Assembly (NCBI GenBank): GCA_902784865.1 | Contig: CACZWL010000004.1 | Span: forward strand, 1-64,000 | Source of the DNA: an uncultured Bacteroidota bacterium | GTDB taxonomy: Bacteria > Bacteroidota > Bacteroidia > Bacteroidales > P3 | Reading direction: 5' to 3' | DNA: 64,000 nucleotides | In this document: positions 1 through 7,542 of the stretch, one piece after another | How the letters are laid out: every line of letters starts with the position of its first letter | Position numbering within the stretch: position 1 is the stretch's first letter | Program-made: the position numbers and the translations under genes | The notes under the pieces: generated by a model | What the model was told of the DNA's origin: nothing | Database searches by the model: none | The model's input: the letters and a program-made list of their open reading frames with translations, nothing else

Positions 1-185
1 GTGACACTTGTGCCGTCCGGATAGCTGCCGCTGCCCATGGCAGCGCCCCAGTCGGCGTTGTTGGGCAGCACGCTGAGTGTGTAGCGCGCATTGCCGCCGC
101 CGTTGTCGTCGTCCTTGCCGCAGGCGGTGAAGGCCAGCGCGGCTCCCATGGCCATGATGGCAAGCAGTCTGATTGTTCTTTTCAT
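1..185 (-). CDS. lipoprotein with a bacterial-repeat domain (N-terminus only)
   Basis: The gene runs off the left edge; 61 codons are visible from an ATG at 185. The start shows a basic N-terminus, a hydrophobic run and a lipobox AFTAC with the lipidated cysteine at residue 22, then an Asp/Gly linker typical of surface lipoproteins. The visible segment YTLSVLPNNADWG with a following GSGSYPDGTSV resembles the divergent InlB-B-like bacterial repeat (Flg_new_2 type). It is probably exported and anchored in the outer membrane. Function is unknown. A promoter -7 box lies 86 bp upstream. Confidence 0.75.
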   Translation of the reverse strand, partial: MKRTIRLLAIMAMGAALAFTACGKDDDNGGGNARYTLSVLPNNADWGAAMGSGSYPDGTSV

Positions 186-270
186 CTTGTCTGCTGTTTA
201 GGTTAATATTGAATTTTGTCCAACATGGAAATCAACATATTACGAGCTTATCGCCGCATAATTCACTTTT

Positions 271-279
271 GCAAAGATA
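271..279 (-). promoter_or_regulatory. Bacteroidetes -7 box for the left-edge lipoprotein
   Basis: The minus strand reads TATCTTTGC, a perfect TAnnTTTG -7 element, placed so that transcription would reach the ATG at 185 with a leader of about 80 nt. Confidence 0.6.
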
Positions 280-319
280 CAAAATCCCGCGGACATTTGC
301 AAGCCCCGGAGAAAAAACT

Positions 320-351
320 TTTGTGCACTTCGTGGAAAAGGTGTATATTTG
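320..351 (+). promoter_or_regulatory. promoter upstream of the Fic gene
   Basis: TTTG at 320-323 and TATATTTG at 344-351 are separated by 20 nt, the consensus spacing for the Bacteroidetes housekeeping sigma factor. The predicted leader to the Fic ATG at 516 is about 160 nt and contains the palindrome at 475-489. The remaining sequence of the 186-515 gap shows no convincing gene. Confidence 0.65.
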
Positions 352-474
352 CATGTACAGGGAAACTGCGTATGAACATCGCAACATATTAAACATCTGC
401 AATATACATCACAAAAGGCATAGACTAGGCGACCAAAAACAAGCATAAACACCATGTTATTTAGGTAGTATCAT

Positions 475-489
475 ACCACTTTAAGTGGT
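475..489. promoter_or_regulatory. palindrome in the Fic gene leader, possible operator
   Basis: ACCACTTTAAGTGGT is a perfect inverted repeat (7-nt arms, 1-nt centre), extendable by a few imperfect bases. It ends 26 bp before the Fic start codon. The Fic protein has a C-terminal winged helix, so autoregulation at this site is possible. It could also be a small RNA hairpin. No direct evidence separates these. Confidence 0.35.
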
Positions 490-515
490 GGTATTTAATA
501 AAATTTAACAACCGG

Positions 516-1598
516 ATGAAAACTCTAGACGAAGCATACAAGCAGTGGCAGGCGATGCAGCCGCTGGAGGAGTGGCAGCAGCGGCTGATGAACAAGAAGT
601 TCACCATCGAATACAACTACAACAGCAACCATATAGAGGGCAACACGCTGACCTATGGGCAGACCGAGCTGCTGCTGCTGTTCGGCGTCACAAGCCACGA
701 GGGGCACGTGAAGGACTTCGCCGACATGAAGGCGAGCCAGGTGGGGGTGGAGATGGTGAAGGAGGCCGTGGAGGACCGGAGCATGCCGATGACGCAGAAC
801 TTCATCCACCAGCTGCACAAGATTATCCTGCGCGAGGACTACACCGTCTACCGCGACCTGCCGGGCGGCATGCAGACCAGCTACACGGTGCATGCCGGGC
901 AGTACAAGACGCGTCCCAACAGCGTCATCACGCGCTACGGCGACCGCTTCGAGTATGCCTCGCCGGAGGAGACACCGCTGCTGATGACGGACCTGGTGGA
1001 CTGGTACAACACGGCCGAGCAGGCGGGGCGGCTGTCGCCCGTGGAGCTGGCGGCGCTGTTCCACTACCGCTACATACGCATCCACCCCTTCGAGGACGGC
1101 AACGGCCGCATTGCGCGCCTGATGATGAACTACATACTGGCGCGCCACGGGTGGCCCATGATAGTCATCCGCAACCGCAACAAGGCCGCCTACCTGGAGG
1201 CGCTGCACCGCGCAGACATGGCCGTGGGCACGGTCCCCTCGCAGGGCGCCCGGGCGACGCTGGTGCAAGTCAAGCATTTTGTAAAATACATCAAGGGCAC
1301 CATCCGCGACGAGATTCTGTGCGACATCGCCATCGTGGGGAACCGCGACAAGGACACGTGGTGGTACGACGGCATGATGCTCAAGTTCCGCAGCGAATCG
1401 GGCAGCCGCATACTGCACCTGATGAAGGAAAACCCGACAATCACCTACGACAAGATGGCGGAGACGCTGGGGGTGAACCGGTCGGCAGTGCAAGGCACCG
1501 TGGAACGGATGAAAGCCAAGGGATACCTTGAACGGCGCACAGCAGAAGGCACATGGTATGTCTTTGCCCTGCCGAGCAGAGAGGCGGACAACAGATAA
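516..1598 (+). CDS. Fic family protein (AMPylation-type) with C-terminal winged helix
   Basis: Fic enzymes transfer AMP or other nucleotides to protein hydroxyls. The core motif HPFEDGNGR is complete at residues 190-198, including the catalytic His190. An inhibitory motif of the S-x-x-x-E-G form lies at residues 37-42, ahead of the core, which places the protein in the class where an N-terminal helix blocks the ATP site. Residues about 295-345 look like a winged-helix DNA-binding domain (TYDKMAETLGVNRSAVQG). The 360-residue length fits the Fic_N/Fic/wHTH architecture common in Bacteroidetes. No separate antitoxin gene is adjacent. The target is unknown. Confidence 0.9.
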   Translation: MKTLDEAYKQWQAMQPLEEWQQRLMNKKFTIEYNYNSNHIEGNTLTYGQTELLLLFGVTSHEGHVKDFADMKASQVGVEMVKEAVEDRSMPMTQNFIHQLHKIILREDYTVYRDLPGGMQTSYTVHAGQYKTRPNSVITRYGDRFEYASPEETPLLMTDLVDWYNTAEQAGRLSPVELAALFHYRYIRIHPFEDGNGRIARLMMNYILARHGWPMIVIRNRNKAAYLEALHRADMAVGTVPSQGARATLVQVKHFVKYIKGTIRDEILCDIAIVGNRDKDTWWYDGMMLKFRSESGSRILHLMKENPTITYDKMAETLGVNRSAVQGTVERMKAKGYLERRTAEGTWYVFALPSREADNR

Positions 1599-1608
1599 TC
1601 CCAGCGCC

Positions 1609-2184
1609 ATGAGAAGACTGGCTTTGTGGATAGCGATGCTGATGGCAGGCAATGCCCTATGGGCGCAGGGAGTGCGGCTGCAGGTGGGCGACCTGCTGTT
1701 TTTTGCAGACACTGCGGGTATGGGCGGTGCCATACAGGAGAGTACGGGGCGATATACGCACGTGGCGATGGTGGCCGAGGTGGGTGACACGGTGTGGATT
1801 ATCGACGCTACGCGGCGCCACGGCGTAAGCCGACGCCCCCTGGAGAGCGGCGAGGCCTGTGCCGACGCCCACCGCCTGGCCATAGCTTTCGACACCGCAG
1901 CGGTGCTGGAACGGGCCATGGGATGCATCGGCATGGCCTACGACGAGGCTTTCTTGCCGGGCAACGGCATGATGTACTGCTCGGAGCTGATACACGAGTG
2001 CTACCGTGCCGCCGACGGTGCCCCCCTCTTCGAAGCCAAGCCGATGAACTGGCGCGACAAGGAGGGCCGGATGCCGCAGTACTGGACAGCGCATTTCGAG
2101 AGGCTCGGCATGCCCATTCCCGAAGGGGTGCCGGGGACGAATCCTGCCGAGATGGCACAGTCGCCACTGTTGCGGAGGCTGTAG
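1609..2184 (+). CDS. YiiX/NlpC-P60-like cysteine hydrolase, secreted
   Basis: The 191-residue protein starts with a signal peptide (MRRLALWIAMLMAGNALWA, cleavage near residue 19-20). The mature part begins VGDLLFF, then YTHVAMV with His51 and MMYCSEL with Cys124. This His-before-Cys order is that of permuted NlpC/P60 (YiiX/DUF830) hydrolases, which cut amide bonds in peptidoglycan or related substrates. The ATG at 1609 is chosen because it directly precedes the signal peptide. The gene follows the Fic stop by 10 bp and may be cotranscribed with it. A strong hairpin follows. Confidence 0.75.
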   Translation: MRRLALWIAMLMAGNALWAQGVRLQVGDLLFFADTAGMGGAIQESTGRYTHVAMVAEVGDTVWIIDATRRHGVSRRPLESGEACADAHRLAIAFDTAAVLERAMGCIGMAYDEAFLPGNGMMYCSELIHECYRAADGAPLFEAKPMNWRDKEGRMPQYWTAHFERLGMPIPEGVPGTNPAEMAQSPLLRRL

Positions 2185-2191
2185 AAGGCTG

Positions 2192-2214
2192 AGGCCCGCG
2201 CTTCGCGCGGGCCC
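2192..2214. terminator. GC-rich hairpin between convergent genes
   Basis: GGCCCGCGC and GCGCGGGCC (9-bp perfect stem) enclose a TTC loop. It sits between the plus-strand hydrolase (stop 2184) and the minus-strand deaminase (stop 2224), so it can end transcription from both sides. There is no U-run, so it may be only a transcript-end stabiliser. Confidence 0.6.
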
Positions 2215-2223
2215 TAGCTATAT

Positions 2224-3252
2224 TCACTGGTTGGCGTACTGCTGCACCTCGTCGTGGAAGAACTCGAGCTGCACGCCGGCCTGGCGGAAGAGCTCCTCGC
2301 TCTCGGCACCGGCGTGGTACTTGCGCTCGCAGACCACGCGCTTGATGCCGCAGTTGATGATGAGCATGGCGCAGGTGCGGCAGGGGGTCATGCGGCAGTA
2401 GAGCGTGGCGCCGTCGAGGGCGATGCCGCGGCGGGCGGCCTGGCAGATGGCGTTCTGCTCGGCGTGGACGGTGCGGACGCAGTGGGTGGTAATCCGGCCG
2501 TCGGGGTTGATGCTCTGGCGGAAGAGGTGGCCCACCTCGTCGCAATGGGGCAGACCGCTGGGCGAGCCGACGTAGCCGGTGACGAGCAGCTGCTTGTCCT
2601 TGACGATGACGCAGCCGGAGCGGCCGCGGTCGCAGGTGGCGCGGCGGGCGGCGGCATTGGCCAGGTCCATGAAGTACTCGTCCCACGACGGGCGGCGGTA
2701 GGTGATCTGCGCCAGCACCTCCTCCACCTGACGGTTGAGGTCGTCGATGGTGCCGCCGTTGTCGAAGCGGAAGTCGGCCTGGTCGATGCAGTAGCGGAGG
2801 TTCTGCTTGTTGGGGTCGGCGTTATCCATCTCGCGCTGCTCGTTGGCGAGGAAGGTCTCGTAGTCGATATGGTCGGTCTCCGAGCCGCGCAGCACGGCGC
2901 GGTCGTAGCGCACGCGGGGGTCGGCGTCGACGGCGAAGAGGTAGAAGTTCTGTTTGCCGCGAAGGGCGTCGACCTCGCCGGGGGTGCGGACGCTTTCGAT
3001 GATGCAGTTGCAGCCCGAGGCGGCGGCCTGCTCGTAGAGCTGCTCGACAATCCACGAGGGCGAGTGCTGCGCCCGCAGGTCGTTGCCCACGAGGGTCATC
3101 GTGTCGCGGTTCGCCTCCAGGCCGCGGCGCTTGATCTCCTCGATGAGGAAGGCGCGGACGCTGTAGTGGACGAAGCCGCGGTTCTGGACCAGGTAGTCGA
3201 CAATAGTGCCCTTGCCTGCGCCGAGGGTGCCGGTGATTCCGATGGTAATCAT
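2224..3252 (-). CDS. P-loop kinase-like / dCMP deaminase fusion protein
   Basis: Two domains are visible. Residues 1-180 hold a nucleoside-monophosphate-kinase-like P-loop (GTLGAGKGT, residues 8-16). Residues 185-342 form a zinc deoxycytidylate deaminase: HAE at 263-265 (zinc ligand His263, catalytic Glu265) and PCRTC at 290-294 (zinc ligands Cys291 and Cys294). Deaminases of this type make dUMP for thymidylate synthesis. The same two-domain order is also known from some antiphage dCTP deaminases. The gene overlaps purE by 4 bp (ATGA), which argues for a housekeeping nucleotide role here. Confidence 0.85.
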   Translation of the reverse strand: MITIGITGTLGAGKGTIVDYLVQNRGFVHYSVRAFLIEEIKRRGLEANRDTMTLVGNDLRAQHSPSWIVEQLYEQAAASGCNCIIESVRTPGEVDALRGKQNFYLFAVDADPRVRYDRAVLRGSETDHIDYETFLANEQREMDNADPNKQNLRYCIDQADFRFDNGGTIDDLNRQVEEVLAQITYRRPSWDEYFMDLANAAARRATCDRGRSGCVIVKDKQLLVTGYVGSPSGLPHCDEVGHLFRQSINPDGRITTHCVRTVHAEQNAICQAARRGIALDGATLYCRMTPCRTCAMLIINCGIKRVVCERKYHAGAESEELFRQAGVQLEFFHDEVQQYANQ

Positions 3253-3755
3253 ACCTTGTATTTATAGTTCAGGCCCGCGAGCTCCTCGTTGGCCTTGACG
3301 ATTTTCTTCTTGAGCCCCTGCTTGTAGGCCACGAGCCTCTGCATGAGCGTCTCGTCGGCCAGGGCGAGCATCTGCATGGCCAGGATGGCGGCGTTCTGGG
3401 CGCCGCCAATAGCCACGGTGGCCACTGGTATTCCCGGAGGCATCTGCAGGATGGCCAGGGTGGCGTCGAGGCCCTCTAGTGACGAACCCTTGATGGGCAC
3501 CCCGATGACGGGCAGGGGCGTCTCGGCGGCGATGACGCCCGGCAGGGCGGCGGCCATGCCGGCACCGGCGATGATGACGCGGATGCCACGGCTCTGGGCA
3601 CCGCGGGCGAAGTCGCTGACTTCCTGCGGTGTGCGGTGGGCGGAGAGGGCGTTGACCTCAAACGGTATCTCCATCTCCTCGAAGAACTGGCAGGCTTTCT
3701 CCATGACCGGCAGGTCGCTGGTCGAGCCCATGATGATGCTTACTATGGGTTTCAT
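3249..3755 (-). CDS. purE: N5-carboxyaminoimidazole ribonucleotide mutase
   Basis: PurE rearranges N5-CAIR to CAIR in purine synthesis. The 168-residue protein has the family landmarks GSTSDLPVM near the N-terminus, SAHRTP (catalytic His region), and the glycine-rich GAGMAAALPGV. The ATG at 3755 is preferred because MKPIVSIIMGSTSD matches the usual PurE N-terminus; a TTG 21 bp upstream would add an unusual tail. The stop overlaps the deaminase start (ATGA), so the two nucleotide-metabolism genes are probably cotranscribed from the promoter just upstream. Confidence 0.93.
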   Translation of the reverse strand: MKPIVSIIMGSTSDLPVMEKACQFFEEMEIPFEVNALSAHRTPQEVSDFARGAQSRGIRVIIAGAGMAAALPGVIAAETPLPVIGVPIKGSSLEGLDATLAILQMPPGIPVATVAIGGAQNAAILAMQMLALADETLMQRLVAYKQGLKKKIVKANEELAGLNYKYKV

Positions 3756-3784
3756 ATCAGGTATACTTTTTGTCAATCAAAAGT

Positions 3785-3793
3785 GCAAAAGTA
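3785..3793 (-). promoter_or_regulatory. -7 box for purE
   Basis: The minus strand reads TACTTTTGC, a perfect TAnnTTTG box about 30 bp upstream of the purE ATG. No clean TTTG at the ideal spacing was found. Confidence 0.55.
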
Positions 3794-3904
3794 CGCTTTT
3801 TTTTCCATACGGCAGCCAAAAAACTCAAAAATCGGCATAACACAATGTGAATCAGCTAAATACAACGCCGCGAATTTTTTGGTCAAAAAACAGGAAAACG
3901 GTCG

Positions 3905-3991
3905 AAAATCAGACATCTGCAACTGCGTGGTTTCCAATAGATTGCCTCCATCCTCTTCTTCCTCTCTTCGTCCTTGGTAGGGGGATGGTTG
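3905..3991 (+). repeat. 11-bp-periodic intergenic element, copy 1
   Basis: A 54-nt module (3905-3958) aligns without gaps to the modules at 26235 and 55794. It is followed by 11-bp units: TTCCTCTCTTC (3959-3969), GTCCTTGGTAG (3970-3980) and GGGGATGGTTG (3981-3991). It lies just past the stop of the DUF4143-type ATPase gene (4003), antisense to the flanking genes. Function unknown. Confidence 0.7.
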
Positions 3992-4002
3992 GAGAACGGC
4001 CA

Positions 4003-5136
4003 CTAGATGCCCCCGGAGAGGAACGCCATGTAGTTCTCCGGCGACACTACCGTGAAGGTGTGGTCGGGGTAGGCTTTGGCAAAGGTGGCCGCGATCCTGG
4101 GGTGCTTTGATGCGTTCCACTTGAACTCGTAGGCATGCAGCACACCATCGTAGTCCTCAATATAGTCCACCTCTTGCTGCTGTTGTGTGCGCCAGAAATA
4201 GCTCTTGCCGTAAAAGACGCTGTAGGAATTATGTTTCATCCGCTCGGACAAGAGGTAGTTCTCCCACAAAGCCCCCGCGTCGGCACGCAAATCCAGCGAC
4301 TTGTAATCCCCAATCATCGCATTGCGCACTCCGTTGTCGTAGAAGTATATCTTGCGGCTCTTCTTCAGTTCTGCGCGAGCGTTGCGGCTGAACGAGCGCA
4401 GATGGAACAACACGTAGGACTTTTCCAACAAGTCGATGTAGCGCTGCACCGTGATGGAGGTTAGACCCAACAACCGCCCCAACTCGTTGAACGACACTTC
4501 GCTGCCCAGCTGCAATGCCAACGCCTGCAGCAATTGTTCTATTATTTCCGGCTTGCGCACGTCCTGAAAAGAGAAGATGTCCTTGTACAGGTAACTGCTC
4601 ACTAGATTGGTCAGGGTTTCGCGCTCCTCCCCGGGGTGATTCACCACCTCGGGATAGGAGCCATATACGAGCCGGCGCTCCAGCATGCGACGCTCCTCGA
4701 CAGTCCCATGATTGCCAATGAGTTCCTCTGCCGAAAATGGATACATCGTGTATTCATACTTGCGACCGGTCAGCGGCTCATTGATGGAATTGGACAGCTC
4801 TATGGCAGAAGACCCCGTAACCACCACCTGCTTCTCGGGGAAATGGTCGATAAGCAATTTGAGCGTGACACCTATATTGGGGACACGCTGCGCCTCGTCT
4901 ATGAGAATGAGGTCGGCGCCGGAAGTCTCCGCACCCAATTCTGTCGAAGTTGGCTCGTTGAGTTTTTGCCGCACATCGGGCTCGTCGCAGTTCCAAACCA
5001 GCACACTTCGGTCGGTATCGGACGCCAACATTCGCAGCAAAGTGGTCTTCCCTACCTGTCTTGGCCCAACCACTATCACAGCCTTCCCCCTGTACAACTT
5101 ATTCTTTATCTGTATTTTGAGCAATCTTTCTATCAT
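4003..5136 (-). CDS. ATPase of the AAA/DUF4143 family
   Basis: The 377-residue protein has a Walker A GPRQVGKTT (residues 24-32) and a Walker B LILIDEAQ (Asp80-Glu81 region), followed by a C-terminal DUF4143-type module with an HTH-like segment (SFNELGRLLGLTSITVQ) and a nuclease-like end (EVDYIEDYDG, YEFKW). Members are abundant solitary genes in Bacteroidales; their biological role is not established. The ATG at 5136 is chosen because the promoter -7 box at 5160-5168 overlaps the more upstream ATGs, giving a leader of about 17 nt. Confidence 0.85.
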   Translation of the reverse strand: MIERLLKIQIKNKLYRGKAVIVVGPRQVGKTTLLRMLASDTDRSVLVWNCDEPDVRQKLNEPTSTELGAETSGADLILIDEAQRVPNIGVTLKLLIDHFPEKQVVVTGSSAIELSNSINEPLTGRKYEYTMYPFSAEELIGNHGTVEERRMLERRLVYGSYPEVVNHPGEERETLTNLVSSYLYKDIFSFQDVRKPEIIEQLLQALALQLGSEVSFNELGRLLGLTSITVQRYIDLLEKSYVLFHLRSFSRNARAELKKSRKIYFYDNGVRNAMIGDYKSLDLRADAGALWENYLLSERMKHNSYSVFYGKSYFWRTQQQQEVDYIEDYDGVLHAYEFKWNASKHPRIAATFAKAYPDHTFTVVSPENYMAFLSGGI

Positions 5137-5159
5137 CTTGTACCACATATTTCTCGACT

Positions 5160-5168
5160 GCAAAAATA
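5160..5168 (-). promoter_or_regulatory. -7 box for the DUF4143-type ATPase
   Basis: The minus strand reads TATTTTTGC (TAnnTTTG). It rules out starts at 5163 and 5148 and supports the ATG at 5136. Confidence 0.55.
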
Positions 5169-5300
5169 CAAGTTTTTTTAATTATAATTAAAAAAATAAT
5201 ATAAGAATTTTTAATTATACTATAAAAACCTGATATTTTTATGCGCGGTGGGATGAGGGAAGGTGGCGGATGAGGAGTGCCGCATAGCGGCGATAGAAGA

Positions 5301-5324
5301 AGCCGTGGGCTTGCGCCCACGGCT
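5301..5324 (-). terminator. hairpin downstream of the DUF4595-like lipoprotein gene
   Basis: AGCCGTGGGC and GCCCACGGCT form a perfect 10-bp stem with a TTGC loop, about 80 bp past the minus-strand stop at 5404. A smaller hairpin (GCCGC-ATA-GCGGC) lies just beyond. No clear U-run is present on either strand. Confidence 0.5.
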
Positions 5325-5403
5325 ATTATCATGCATCCCCGCTGGGGACAGCTGGGATAGTCACGCTTCCGAAGCCTGGCATACGGGCGTGGTATCTGGC
5401 AGG

Positions 5404-6252
5404 TCAATCGGCGTAGATGAATTTGATACGCACGGGGGTACCTTTTTTGTCTGGCCCACTCATCTCGACTGGCCAGTCACCATCAAAAGTGTATTGAACA
5501 GAATCGCCCGTCCAATATGAAATCCAATTGGGGTCTGGGATGTTCTCCGTCCAAAAACAATAGTCAGAGCACCCCGCAGCAGTCCAAAGGTATTCTAAAA
5601 CACCTCTGTAGTGTGTCTCAGAAGTAAACTCTATACCGACTCCTATCGGAAGTCGAATGGGATTTTTCTTGGCAGAATACTGTATTGATCCTTCTCTGAC
5701 CTCAACGCCGTAATTACCTATGTAGTGGCGCTCAAAGTGAGTGACATTGTTCCCTGTCCAGGTAAGGTATGTTGTATCTGGAGACTCACCGTCATCAATA
5801 CGATCTCTAATAAATCTTGTGACTTTTCCATTGCTGTAGGTGAACGAGAATAAATATTCATCATCACGGCCATCAAATGTGTATTTTACATTTGAGATCT
5901 GACCAGTACTATTGTGACTGTAGGAAACTTTATCGTAGGGCGGTTCGACGAATTCGCTAGGCAGATCGCCGACATAGGAAAACCGTGCACGTTCATGCCA
6001 TACACTATCTGCATCGTAGGTTCCCAGTGCAATCAATTTATCATCTTCCCATTTGAAGTGTAGTGTACCAAGGAATGTTTCGCGGAGCCAGACATCCAGT
6101 GCGCTGATTTTCCGCTCAGGTGCTTCGTACCCACCATTGCCACTGCCGCCGCCGGAGGGGGTGTCGGAGGAATCGCTGTCTTTTTCGCCGCAGGCGGTGA
6201 AGAGGGCTGCGCTGGCGAGGAGTAACAAACTGTACTTCAGTACTTTCTTCAT
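5404..6252 (-). CDS. lipoprotein of unknown function (DUF4595-like)
   Basis: The 282-residue protein has a lipobox LFTAC (Cys21), a Ser/Gly-rich linker and then a beta-rich body with repeated short strands (YTFDGRDDEYLFSF, VTRFIRDR, YLTWTGNNVTHFE). That pattern of imperfect repeats reading structure-from-text is typical of the Bacteroides DUF4595-type surface lipoproteins. ATG at 6252 is chosen because it starts the signal peptide; the reading frame is open farther upstream without a signal. Function and partner are unknown. Confidence 0.7.
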   Translation of the reverse strand: MKKVLKYSLLLLASAALFTACGEKDSDSSDTPSGGGSGNGGYEAPERKISALDVWLRETFLGTLHFKWEDDKLIALGTYDADSVWHERARFSYVGDLPSEFVEPPYDKVSYSHNSTGQISNVKYTFDGRDDEYLFSFTYSNGKVTRFIRDRIDDGESPDTTYLTWTGNNVTHFERHYIGNYGVEVREGSIQYSAKKNPIRLPIGVGIEFTSETHYRGVLEYLWTAAGCSDYCFWTENIPDPNWISYWTGDSVQYTFDGDWPVEMSGPDKKGTPVRIKFIYAD

Positions 6253-6563
6253 TGATATCGGATGCCGGTTATATAGCATCGGCGCATCGCTGTTAGGTTT
6301 TCCCTTGGCACGGAGGGTGTGTTTGTGCAACGAAGAAAGTGGAGCCATCCATCTGAGCCTTATCTCTGATCCGTGAGGGCTTCGACTCCCTATAAACAAT
6401 AAAAATAAGGTGATTTGAACCGCTCCACAAAGGATTACAATCCATGGAGCAATTATTTCCCTTCATTCCATTGTTTATTAAGGTGAAGTGTCGAAGTTCA
6501 CGGGTCGGAATAAGGCGAAAAATGCAACTTTCTCGGCAAACCATTCTCTTGCGGTTTGCGAGT
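6253..6563 (-). other. long leader region without a recognised gene
   Basis: This 311-bp stretch lies between the lipoprotein ATG and a minus-strand -7 box (6564-6572). It contains an 83-codon open frame (6293-6544, minus) without recognisable domain or signal and several small inverted repeats (for example GGATTGTAATCC around 6433-6444). A GGTTCAAATC T-loop-like stretch occurs but no tRNA folds. It may be a structured leader or remnant. Confidence 0.3.
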
Positions 6564-6572
6564 GCAAAAGTA
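6564..6572 (-). promoter_or_regulatory. candidate -7 box facing the DUF4595-like lipoprotein gene
   Basis: The minus strand reads TACTTTTGC. If used, the transcript has a leader of about 310 nt before the ATG at 6252. Confidence 0.45.
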
Positions 6573-6599
6573 CGAACTTTTTCTGATATGGCAAAAAAA

Positions 6600-6607
6600 T
6601 AATTTTG
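6600..6607 (+). promoter_or_regulatory. -7 box for the lamin-tail-domain protein
   Basis: TAATTTTG followed by C matches TAnnTTTG. It lies about 45 bp upstream of the ATG at 6652 and diverges from the minus-strand box at 6564-6572. Confidence 0.5.
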
Positions 6608-6651
6608 CGGCGGGGGTAATATTGGGGGCGGGGTGGGCGTTATTGTGGAGT

Positions 6652-7542
6652 ATGAGGACGTTACTGGTCATAATGCTGATGGCGTTGGCGGCGGCCATGG
6701 AGGGGGTGCATGCGCAGGGCGGCCTGCTGCTGAACGAGCTGCTGTACCAGCCGCGGAGCGGCGAGGCGGAGTATGTGGAGCTCTACAACCCCACCAACGA
6801 GGCCATCGACCTGGCGGACTACCAGATTATCCGCTGGGTAAACGGCGCGCTGGGGACAAGCTATCCCCTACCCCACCACACGGTGGGCGCAAAGGACTAT
6901 GTGGTGCTGACCAAGGACGCGGCGTCGGTGACGGCGAATTATGCGGGCGTGCTGATGGGGAAGGTGGTGGAATGCACGCTGCCGCCCTACCCCAACGACG
7001 GGGGCGCGGTGGTGCTGGCCGACGCAGTGGGTACGGTGGTGGAGCGGCTGGACTACAGCTCCGCGATGCACAGCCTCCTGCTGCGCAACAAGGCGGGCGT
7101 GAGCCTGGAGCGGCGCAGCACGGAGCGGCCCTGCAACGAGGCGTCGAACTGGTTCTCGGCATCATCGACTGCCGGCTACGGCACCCCTACCCTTCCCAAC
7201 TCGCAAAGCACCGAATACCTGGCCGAGGAGGCCGACTTCGAGCTCTCGTCGGAGATTGTCTCGCCCGACGGCGACGGCTACCAGGACGAACTGGCCATAG
7301 ACTATCGGCTGGAGGAGAGCGGCATACATGCCGACATGGCGATATACGATGCCGGCGGCCGCCCGGTGCGGCGCCTGCTGAACGCTGCCCTACTGGGCAC
7401 ATACGGAAGCATCGTATGGGACGGGCGCGGCGAAAGGGGGAGTCAGCTGCCGCAGGGGCGCTACGTGCTGGTAGTCAAACTATACGACCTGCAAGGGACG
7501 CGGCAGACCATCAGGCGCCACGTGTCGGTGGTCAATCCCTAG
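6652..7542 (+). CDS. secreted protein with lamin-tail domain and gliding-type C-terminus
   Basis: The 296-residue protein starts with a signal peptide ending ...MEGVHAQ. Residues about 25-135 form a lamin-tail domain (LLLNELLYQPRSGEAEYVEL, then NPTNEAIDLADYQI), an Ig-like fold found in Bacteroidetes surface proteins and nucleases. The C-terminal 80 residues (SPDGDGYQDELAIDYRL ... GSIVWDGRG ... LPQGRYVLVV) resemble the FlgD-like/CHU_C C-terminal module. No enzyme domain is visible. The ATG at 6652 is chosen because it begins the signal peptide. The 3' end overlaps the convergent sulfatase gene by 11 bp. Confidence 0.7.
   Translation: MRTLLVIMLMALAAAMEGVHAQGGLLLNELLYQPRSGEAEYVELYNPTNEAIDLADYQIIRWVNGALGTSYPLPHHTVGAKDYVVLTKDAASVTANYAGVLMGKVVECTLPPYPNDGGAVVLADAVGTVVERLDYSSAMHSLLLRNKAGVSLERRSTERPCNEASNWFSASSTAGYGTPTLPNSQSTEYLAEEADFELSSEIVSPDGDGYQDELAIDYRLEESGIHADMAIYDAGGRPVRRLLNAALLGTYGSIVWDGRGERGSQLPQGRYVLVVKLYDLQGTRQTIRRHVSVVNP

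Noticed and set aside
525..1934. 469-codon open frame antisense to the Fic and hydrolase genes
   Set aside because: Low-complexity, His/Leu/Val-rich translation typical of the complement of GC-rich codons; no signal, domain or promoter.
6380..6460. tRNA-like stretch (GGTTCAAATC, GGATTGTAATCC) on the minus strand
   Set aside because: Acceptor and T stems do not pair, no cloverleaf can be drawn, only isolated similarities.
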